DNA from: an uncultured Taibaiella sp.
Lineage (GTDB): Bacteria > Bacteroidota > Bacteroidia > Chitinophagales > Chitinophagaceae
Direction: 5' to 3'
DNA: 12,230 bases
NCBI GenBank assembly: GCA_937871155.1
Contig: CALMXV010000308.1
Location: 1-12,230, forward strand
In this document: piece after piece, positions 6,841 through 12,230 of the stretch
Numbering within the stretch: position 1 is the first letter of the stretch
Layout of the letters: every line of letters begins with the position of its first letter
Translations under genes and position numbers: made by a program
Notes under the pieces: generated by a model
What the model saw: the letters and a program-made list of their open reading frames with translations, nothing else
Databases searched by the model: none
What the model was told of the DNA's origin: nothing

Positions 6841-9084
6841 TTATCGTATTAAGTTTACATCACCTTTAAAGAATCGTTGCTTATTATCAGGAGTAACAAC
6901 ACGAATGACATAATAATACGTTCCTATATCTTGCTGCTGCCCTTTGAAGCTGCCATCCCAACCATCTTTTGGGTCTGTGGTCGAAAATACTTCTTGCCCC
7001 CATCTATTAAAAACTCGGAACTCTTGAAGTTTTTTATAGGCCAGGTTCCCTGGTTTGAATCGATCATTTCTTCCATCTCCATTAGGGGAAAAAGCAGTTG
7101 GAATGATAATGACGTTGTCATAAATAACATTCACTTGAATGGTATCATTGCTTCTGCATCCATTTTTATCAATACCGGTAACTACGAAATAGGTGGTGTC
7201 TTTGATAGTAGCAATCGGTGTTGGTAATGTGGAATTGTTGAGGTCTGTTGCTGGATACCAAGTATAATAAACTGCTCCACTTGAAGTCAGTTGTAGTTCA
7301 GTGCCATAAGCCACTGAGGTGTCTTTGGGTGTAGAATATAATTGAGGCAAAGGAATCACATTAACCTTCGAGGTTAAGGTATCTGTACAGTTATATTGAT
7401 CCGAAATACCCACAGCAAAAAGGGTAGTATCAGTAGGTACTGCTATAGGGGAAGGACAATCGGTACAACTTAATGCAGACAATTCTCCTGAAATCCATGA
7501 ATAGCTATTGCCTCCTGAAGCATACAGCGTAATGCTTTCGCCTTTACAAATAGAAACTTCATTGGGCATAAGGGTCGATTGTCGCTCGGAAAGGGTTACT
7601 AGTAACGAATCACGATGTGGACAACCATCTTTATCAGTAGCCAATAAGGTGAAAGAGGTTGTTTGATTAATAAAGGATACCGTTTGAATTTGGGTAGAGT
7701 CATTCACATAGATACCCGGCGACCAATTATACGAAGAAGGCTGAGAGGTATTATCTATCCCAGTCATCAATAAATAACCGGGATTACAAATTACAGTATC
7801 CGGCATGGTAGCCACTAATCCATCATAAGATTGAATCAAAAAATTGAGCGAATCGCCCACGGGCAACGTCAATCCACAATTGTCCAATAAAGTATTTCCA
7901 TCGTTTCCAATTTTAGAAAGTAGTTGATAGCTACCATCAACACTTATTGGCACTGAAAGGGTCAAGAGAATGGTATCTACCAATCCAAGAGCATTACAAT
8001 TTACTGGAACCGCTGCAATTACATTTACCATTTGAGGTCCTACAATGTGAAAATCTGAGCCATCCGGTGCAATAGAGTTGCAAGCCGCCAAGGCATTCGT
8101 TACAATCTTAAATTGAAAACAAGCTGGTGGAATGATTTCTTTAAAGGATAAAGCAGACGGGTTCACTACGAAGGGTATTTGATCGGGAATTGTATCCGCA
8201 TGATTACACACATCTATAATCGTATTACCGTCCAATCCATTTTGAATATCGATGGTATAGGCACCGGGTGCTAAAGGAGAAGCTAATGTAAGCACTACCG
8301 TATCAGCATAGCCGTTCGTACCACTACAAGAGGTCCCTACCGCACCGGTTATAGTTCCTCCACCTGACAATAAAAAGTCTGATCCTGTTGGTTCAATTGA
8401 GCTACACAATACTTTTTCACTAAGTGGAATGAAGATCTTATTGTTGATGCCACAAGGTTGATAAGCAGATAGCATGTGAGGGCGACCATTATCATTAAAG
8501 ATGGCAGTACTCCCTGTAAAATCTATAGTAAAACCAGAACTAGGACCTCCTACAAAAGGGTCTCCAAAATTGTTGATCATGATTAGATATACATCGCCGG
8601 CAGTGGCATTGATTTGTTGCAGAAACGAACCTCCCGTTGCACCAGCTGTTGTAAACAAGGTAGAAGAAGAGGTATTCAACCCTACGACACCACCAATATT
8701 GCTACCCGGTTGGTTATTATTAAAATTGCAACGGATAACATTGGCACTAGTAAAGGTGCTACAAGTAGCATTGGTAATATCCAACACGGCAAAATCATAA
8801 TCATCCGTACCGTTTAATGGCGTGATGGTAAAAACAATAATTCCAGAACTTATCACTTCCAATCGAAGCCACATAGAGTTTCCTTCACCACCGCTGCATG
8901 GAGTAGATGTCAAGTCGTTCACTTGCCCGATTAGTTGATAGCTATAGGTAGAAGTAAACGAATTGCCACAAAGCATTAAGGCATCACAAGCATCCTGTTC
9001 CGGTTGATTAGGTGCTAATATCTGTGCATGGCTGGTACTCCAAGTTAAGAGCAAGATGGTAATCAGTTGTAGAAACTTCTTCAT
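6841..9084 (-). CDS. Secreted multidomain protein with T9SS type-B (gliding-motility-associated/CHU_C) sorting domain
   Basis: This 747-aa protein starts with a Sec signal peptide (MKK, hydrophobic 5-15, likely cleavage after SHA at about 20). Residues 25-195 look like a beta-rich domain with paired Cys (DACDALMLCGNSF). Two tandem Ig-like repeats follow (about 210-309 and 321-418), then three PKD-like modules (about 424-498, 503-576 and 579-653), each with Trp and ending in a D.x.GC/NC...D element. The last 90 residues are a classic type-B C-terminal domain: IIPTAFSPNGDGRNDRF (660-676), VFNRWGQEVF (691-700), DGWDGSFKGQ (707-716), GTYYYVI (721-727) and the final KGDVNLIR. Such domains direct export through the type IX system to the cell surface or medium, often with a PorP/SprF-type protein. 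Its role is probably adhesion or surface structure; no enzyme domain is evident. It has its own candidate promoter and terminator. Confidence 0.92.
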   Translation of the reverse strand: MKKFLQLITILLLTWSTSHAQILAPNQPEQDACDALMLCGNSFTSTYSYQLIGQVNDLTSTPCSGGEGNSMWLRLEVISSGIIVFTITPLNGTDDYDFAVLDITNATCSTFTSANVIRCNFNNNQPGSNIGGVVGLNTSSSTLFTTAGATGGSFLQQINATAGDVYLIMINNFGDPFVGGPSSGFTIDFTGSTAIFNDNGRPHMLSAYQPCGINNKIFIPLSEKVLCSSIEPTGSDFLLSGGGTITGAVGTSCSGTNGYADTVVLTLASPLAPGAYTIDIQNGLDGNTIIDVCNHADTIPDQIPFVVNPSALSFKEIIPPACFQFKIVTNALAACNSIAPDGSDFHIVGPQMVNVIAAVPVNCNALGLVDTILLTLSVPISVDGSYQLLSKIGNDGNTLLDNCGLTLPVGDSLNFLIQSYDGLVATMPDTVICNPGYLLMTGIDNTSQPSSYNWSPGIYVNDSTQIQTVSFINQTTSFTLLATDKDGCPHRDSLLVTLSERQSTLMPNEVSICKGESITLYASGGNSYSWISGELSALSCTDCPSPIAVPTDTTLFAVGISDQYNCTDTLTSKVNVIPLPQLYSTPKDTSVAYGTELQLTSSGAVYYTWYPATDLNNSTLPTPIATIKDTTYFVVTGIDKNGCRSNDTIQVNVIYDNVIIIPTAFSPNGDGRNDRFKPGNLAYKKLQEFRVFNRWGQEVFSTTDPKDGWDGSFKGQQQDIGTYYYVIRVVTPDNKQRFFKGDVNLIR
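7831..8457 (-). repeat. Tandem Cys-rich Ig-like repeat inside the T9SS substrate
   Basis: Two diverged copies of about 100 residues (210-309 and 321-418 of the protein) share C.SI.P.GSDF, DT..LTL..P and G.DGNT..D.C. Four Cys recur in register: 211/322, 227/335, 253/363 and 293/403. The copies are similar at the protein level but not identical, so the duplication is old. They resemble bacterial Ig-like (SbsA/Big_5-type) modules. Confidence 0.75.
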
Positions 9085-9111
9085 GAACTGTTTTTAAATT
9101 ATCAATGAATA

Positions 9112-9144
9112 TAAATATACAAAAACCTCAATAAAGAAGACAAA
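9112..9144 (-). promoter_or_regulatory. Candidate Bacteroidota promoter of the T9SS substrate gene
   Basis: On the minus strand, TTTG (9144-9141) and TATATTTA (9119-9112, one mismatch to TAnnTTTG) are separated by 21 bases, within the range for Bacteroidota -33/-7 pairs. Transcription would start near 9105, leaving a leader of about 20 AT-rich bases before ATG 9084. Confidence 0.4.
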
Positions 9145-9170
9145 TGAAAGTTCCGATTCGTTTGTAATAT

Positions 9171-10540
9171 TTAGCCTACATACACCGTCTTTATATTGAC
9201 AAACTCCCGAATACCATAGCCACTCAACTCTCTACCATAACCACTTTGTTTAATTCCACCAAACGGCAGTCTTGGGTCGGAATGAACAAATGCATTGACA
9301 AAACAACTCCCTGATTGCAATTCTTTGGAGGCAATTTCTTCAGCTCTTTGAATGTCTTGGGAAAAGATACCACTGCCCAATCCATAGATAGTTTCATTTG
9401 CTTTATGTATCGCATCGGCTTCATCATGAGCTTCAATTATAGCTGCCACGGGACCAAACAATTCATCATCATAAGCGGGCATTCCTTTTTTTACATTAGT
9501 CAATATAGTGGGTGGATAAAAGGCACCTTCTCCGTCCGGAATATATCCTCCACAAAGTAAGACAGCACCCTTTGCTATGCTTTCCAAAACTTGCTGATGT
9601 AATTCATCACGCAGGTCTTTTCTTGCCATAGGTCCGATTTTATTTTTCTCATCCATGGGGTCTCCAAAACATGTAGCTTCAAAAGCCGCTAACATCCCCT
9701 GCTCAAATGCCGATTTCATTTCTTTAACTACAATAAAACGTTTGGCAGCGACACAACTCTGTCCGCTATTCACCAATCTTCCATTGACACAAGTTTTTAC
9801 GGCTAAATCAAGATCCGCATCTTTCAAGAGGATATAGGCATCACTACCTCCTAATTCCAACACTTGTTTTTTGATATGTGATGCAGCAACACTAGCTACT
9901 TGCTTTCCTGCAGTAGTGCTTCGGTAAAGGTTACAGCGGCTATTGAAGGATGAGCAATCAACTCCGAGACTTCGCTAGCCGGCAATAATAATGTTTGAAA
10001 TAAATTTCTCGGCGCTCCGGCTTCTTTTAAAATATCTTCGATGGCTAATGCACATCCTGAAACATTAGAAGCATGTTTCAACAACATAGTATTCCCAGCC
10101 ATAAGTATAGGTCCCATAGCTCTAAACACTTGCCAGTAAGGGAAGTTCCAGGGCATTACAGCTAATACTACACCTAAGGGTTGGAAGCTTACAAAGCTTT
10201 TTTGAGCATCTGTGATCACTAACTCATCTTGCAACATCTTACCACCATGAGTGGCATAGTATTCTAAGCTCATGGCACATTTTTCTACTTCAGCCATACT
10301 TTGATTAATAGGTTTACCCATTTCTCTTGTAGCTAAATTGGCTAACGCTTCCTTCTTTGCTCTCAAGCTAGTGGCAATGTTTCTAAGCAAAACAGCTCGT
10401 TCTTCAAAGTTGGTTTGTTTCCAAATAGCAAAGCACTGTTGAGCTTGCTCAGCAGCAATAGCAGCCGCAGGTCTATCAATTGTAGTATAGGTTTGTAATG
10501 CTTGACCATTACATGGATTTTTGGTGGTGATACTGCTCAT
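9171..10540 (-). pseudogene. sad: Succinate-semialdehyde dehydrogenase (Sad/YneI-type aldehyde dehydrogenase), frameshifted
   Basis: The gene would encode a 456-aa NAD(P)-dependent aldehyde dehydrogenase oxidising succinate semialdehyde to succinate; the length and motifs closely follow E. coli Sad (YneI). The first frame (from ATG 10540) gives 206 correct residues: REMGKPINQ (72-80), MPWNFPYW (129-136, with Asn132) and LLKHASNV (153-160, with Lys155). It then leaves the family pattern at TFT and stops at TAG after eight wrong residues. The second frame restores GSTTAGKQV, LELGGSD (Glu229), NSGQSC (Cys263) and the complete C-terminus ending at 9171. Adding one G at about 9922 (ACCGAAGC to ACCGGAAGC) rebuilds FTGST and the full protein. 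All catalytic residues are otherwise intact and there is no other lesion, so this is either a very recent mutation or a sequencing/assembly error. A TTG or GTG restart near 9863 could give the C-terminal piece, but it would lack the NAD-binding half. Confidence 0.9.
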
Positions 10541-10856
10541 GAAAAAGTTATTTTAAGAACAAGAAAATAGATAACTGATAAGTACCTTTTATAAACAAAA
10601 AACAACCAATTAAATTAAAGGGCACCCATCAACAAAATTAAATCAGGTAGTATTATCTATAGGTTAAACATTGTGAATGTTCTTACAAATTTGATCTTTT
10701 AATAGGGAGATAGCGTTTCGTAATTTCTACTTAAAATGTGCCACGCTTTGCTGGCCCGAAGGGAGGAAAACAGTAGATAATACCGATTACGTTTTCAAAT
10801 ATAAAAAGCTGCCAACAACTGACAGCTTATAACAATTATTAAAAATAAATAAAAGA
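10541..10856. other. 316-base intergenic region, no gene
   Basis: No coding frame is convincing here. The left part (10541-10700) is AT-rich leader of the dehydrogenase gene with no clear promoter pair. The middle holds a GC-rich patch at 10738-10766 that can fold (GCCA/TGGC with inner GC/GC around a 3-base loop at 10740-10755, and an overlapping CCCGAAGGG mini-hairpin at 10755-10763), which stands out from the AT-rich surroundings. The right end contains the terminator of the response-regulator gene. No tRNA or rRNA signature is seen. Confidence 0.6.
10801..10828 (-). terminator. Rho-independent terminator after the response regulator
   Basis: On the minus strand, AAGCTGTC (10828-10821) pairs with GGCAGCTT (10813-10806) as an 8-bp stem including one G-U pair, with a 7-base loop, followed by TTTATATTT. 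It begins 28 bases after the stop codon. It separates the regulator from the dehydrogenase gene. Confidence 0.7.
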
Positions 10857-11558
10857 CTATTCTGGTACTACCAGCCTAAATCCATTACCATGAATGTTGA
10901 CAATCTCTACACTACTATCTGCTTTCAAATATTTGCGAAGCTTAGCAATATACACATCCATACTACGTCCATTGAAATAGGTATCACTACCCCAAATACG
11001 TTTTAAAGCGGCTTCTCTTGGGAGCAAATCATTTCTATATTCAGCCAACATGGTGAGTAATTCATTTTCTTTTGGTGATAGTGTGATAGACTCACCACCA
11101 TGCTCTAAGATGCGAAGCTTACTGTTGAATTGGTATTGCCCAATGACAAATTCAATTTGTGCATGTTGTTTTTCCTGCATATCCTGATTGCGTTTCAAGA
11201 TGGCTTTTATCTTTTGCAACAAGATTTCACTGTCAAATGGCTTATTGATATAATCATCTGCTCCAAGTTTATAACCTTGAAGAATATCTTCTTTAGTGCT
11301 TTTGGCAGTGAGGAAGAACAAAGGAATTTCAGGATCTACATTTCTGATTTCTTCAGCTAAGGTAAAGCCATCCATATTAGGCATCATCACATCCAACAAA
11401 CAAATATCAAACTTCTCTCTACGGAAAGCCGCTAATCCTAAGATACCATCACGAGCTAACTCAACGATATAATCATTCAGCTCTAAGTAGTTTTTTAGTA
11501 CTTGCCCGAAGTTGCTGTCATCTTCAACAAGCAACACTTTCAATTTTTCTTTTTCCAT
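10857..11558 (-). CDS. rprY: OmpR/PhoB-family response regulator, RprY-like
   Basis: This 233-aa DNA-binding regulator has a receiver domain (about 6-122) with the acidic pair Asp13/Asp14 in LLVEDD, phospho-acceptor Asp56 in LLDVMMPNMDG (54-64), Thr84 in FFLTAKS and Lys106 in INKPFD (104-109). A winged-helix output domain (about 135-231) contains LSPKENELLTMLAEYRN (159-175), GRSMDVYIAKLRKYLK (197-212) and the closing hairpin IHGNGFRLV. The order and many residues resemble RprY, the conserved Bacteroidota regulator first known from Bacteroides fragilis, though the symbol rests on pattern memory and not on an alignment. Its cognate sensor kinase is not next to it: a terminator and a dehydrogenase gene follow, and a PorP-type gene precedes. 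ATG at 11558 follows a strong -7 box and a palindrome, suggesting a separate, possibly autoregulated transcript. Confidence 0.9.
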   Translation of the reverse strand: MEKEKLKVLLVEDDSNFGQVLKNYLELNDYIVELARDGILGLAAFRREKFDICLLDVMMPNMDGFTLAEEIRNVDPEIPLFFLTAKSTKEDILQGYKLGADDYINKPFDSEILLQKIKAILKRNQDMQEKQHAQIEFVIGQYQFNSKLRILEHGGESITLSPKENELLTMLAEYRNDLLPREAALKRIWGSDTYFNGRSMDVYIAKLRKYLKADSSVEIVNIHGNGFRLVVPE

Positions 11559-11564
11559 ATAGTA

Positions 11565-11580
11565 TTGAAATATATTTCAA
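11565..11580. repeat. 16-bp perfect palindrome upstream of the response regulator, possible operator
   Basis: TTGAAATATATTTCAA is identical to its own reverse complement. It ends six bases before the ATG of the regulator gene and overlaps the last three bases of the candidate -7 box and the predicted start site. That position suits an operator. Perfect 16-bp symmetry is unlikely by chance even in AT-rich DNA, but no binding protein is shown. Confidence 0.5.
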
Positions 11581-11585
11581 ATGTA
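11578..11585 (-). promoter_or_regulatory. Candidate -7 box of the response-regulator gene
   Basis: TACATTTG on the minus strand matches TAnnTTTG in every defined base. A TTTG lies 24 bases upstream, slightly farther than the usual 17-23. The expected start near 11572 gives a leader of about 13 bases, short but normal for Bacteroidota. Confidence 0.45.
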
Positions 11586-11619
11586 AAAGTTATTACGCGA
11601 CAGTAAGAACAAATCTTTG

Positions 11620-12230
11620 TTAAAAGCGTGGACAGTTATAGGTTCTACGTTCTTTGGAAAAGCTATTATAAAGCGCTTCGAAAACAAAACCCATTTCAAA
11701 TGCCCCACGTCCTTTATTCGCCGGTGATAAAGTGGACATGGTAAAATCGTAGCTCGTCATTAGTTTCCATTGCATATACTTAAGCCCAATAACGCCTATA
11801 GCTGCATCTCCATAACGATGGTAGGCACCTAATATTAGCTGTGCTTGCTTTTGTTCGTTAGCGCTTAGGTTGACACAGAATAGTGTACCGTATAAAAATT
11901 CGTTAGCCCCTTTTTGGGAGGTATAATAAATTGAGGGATTCAAGATGACCTTATCACTTAGTTTCATCATAGCATCTACATTCATGGTAGGACGAATGCC
12001 TATTCTATTTTGTTGCCCATAAAAGCTTTCTTTGGGTTGGTTAAGATGTGCCATTCCCAAGCCTATTTTTACGTACGCATTTTCGTTTGGAAAAATTGCA
12101 TAGTTCAATCCAGCCGCTACATCTACATAATTGCTTTTACCGATAAAACCGCTTTCACCGCTAGGGATATTTTCATCGAAAATAAAGCCATCCCATTGTT
12201 GCCCAAATGAGAATTTACTAAAGTCAACAG
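11620..12230 (-). CDS. PorP/SprF-family type IX secretion membrane protein (partial, C-terminal 202 aa)
   Basis: The reading frame is open through base 12228 to the window edge, so the start is missing; members are usually about 300-350 aa, making this the C-terminal two thirds. Features typical of the family are the KFSFGQQWDGF segment near the visible N-terminus, NYVDVAAGLNY, alternating beta strands such as VILNPSIYYTSQKGANEFLYG, the SPANKGRGAFEMGFVFEAL strand near the end, and the terminal CPRF. These proteins form outer-membrane beta-barrels; SprF, the model member, is needed for secretion of the type-B-domain adhesin SprB in gliding bacteria. This gene lies about 2.5 kb upstream of the type-B-domain protein here but is not adjacent to it, so it may serve another substrate encoded further upstream. 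The stop at 11620 is 61 bases from the regulator's ATG. Confidence 0.85.
   Translation of the reverse strand, partial: VDFSKFSFGQQWDGFIFDENIPSGESGFIGKSNYVDVAAGLNYAIFPNENAYVKIGLGMAHLNQPKESFYGQQNRIGIRPTMNVDAMMKLSDKVILNPSIYYTSQKGANEFLYGTLFCVNLSANEQKQAQLILGAYHRYGDAAIGVIGLKYMQWKLMTSYDFTMSTLSPANKGRGAFEMGFVFEALYNSFSKERRTYNCPRF

Noticed and set aside
6877..7227. 116-codon plus-strand frame inside the T9SS substrate
   Set aside because: It is antisense to the well-supported sorting domain and PKD-like module and shows no protein-like pattern.
8501..8817. Two overlapping plus-strand frames (99 and 67 codons)
   Set aside because: They are antisense to the N-terminal region of the secreted protein; repetitive-looking residues reflect the opposite-strand Gly/Thr/Asn codons.
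9171..9863. C-terminal dehydrogenase frame as an independent gene
   Set aside because: Its apparent start lies inside the conserved LELGGSD region and it lacks the cofactor-binding half; it is the continuation of the frameshifted gene.
9900..9930. Programmed frameshift in the dehydrogenase gene
   Set aside because: No slippery heptamer or downstream pseudoknot is evident, and this enzyme family is not known to use recoding; deletion or sequence error is simpler.
11608..11621. AACAAATCTTTGTT inverted repeat at the end of the PorP-type gene
   Set aside because: The loop would be two bases and the stem is nearly all A-T; not a credible terminator hairpin.

Overview
The window looks like a low-GC Bacteroidota chromosome, most plausibly Chitinophagales or a related gliding lineage. 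The reasons are a protein with a type IX secretion (T9SS) type-B C-terminal domain, a PorP/SprF-family outer-membrane protein, Bacteroidota-style -7 boxes (TAnnTTTG), little Shine-Dalgarno signal, and a gene group resembling flexirubin/aryl-polyene clusters. All eleven recognisable genes lie on the minus strand, so transcription runs from high to low coordinates. I see no tRNA, rRNA, CRISPR array, transposase or phage gene.

Layout in transcription order. At 11620-12230 is the C-terminal part of a PorP/SprF-family protein whose start is outside the window. At 10857-11558 is an OmpR-type response regulator resembling RprY. A 16-bp perfect palindrome overlaps its candidate promoter, a terminator follows it, and no partner kinase is visible. 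At 9171-10540 is a Sad/YneI-type succinate-semialdehyde dehydrogenase gene that is complete except for a one-base deletion that breaks the reading frame. At 6841-9084 is a secreted 747-aa protein with its own candidate promoter and terminator. It carries a tandem Cys-rich Ig-like repeat, three PKD-like modules and a T9SS type-B sorting domain. At 6233-6730 is a two-helix membrane protein of unknown function. At 4906-6099 is signal peptidase I (LepB) with a large Bacteroidota-style insertion, closed by a hairpin terminator.

At 1-4694 a new transcription unit begins, with a candidate promoter near 4784-4791. It is tightly packed: a SAM methyltransferase, a flavin-dependent halogenase-like oxidoreductase, a 185-aa ketosynthase-like half-protein without the active-site Cys, a complete Cys-His-His ketosynthase, and the N-terminus of a Cys-less ketosynthase/chain-length-factor-like protein that runs off the window. 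Type II ketosynthase pairs together with ring-tailoring enzymes are typical of flexirubin and aryl-polyene pigment clusters, so this is probably one edge of such a cluster. The ketosynthase and its Cys-less partner would elongate a polyene chain on an acyl carrier protein, and the methyltransferase and flavoenzyme would decorate the aromatic part. The ACP, ketoreductase, dehydratase, ammonia-lyase and dialkylresorcinol genes needed to prove this would lie to the left and are not visible.

No clearly unprecedented system is evident. The most useful leads are the set of three ketosynthase-fold genes with only one catalytic member, the broken dehydrogenase, the methyltransferase lacking the usual catalytic His, and the operator-like palindrome.
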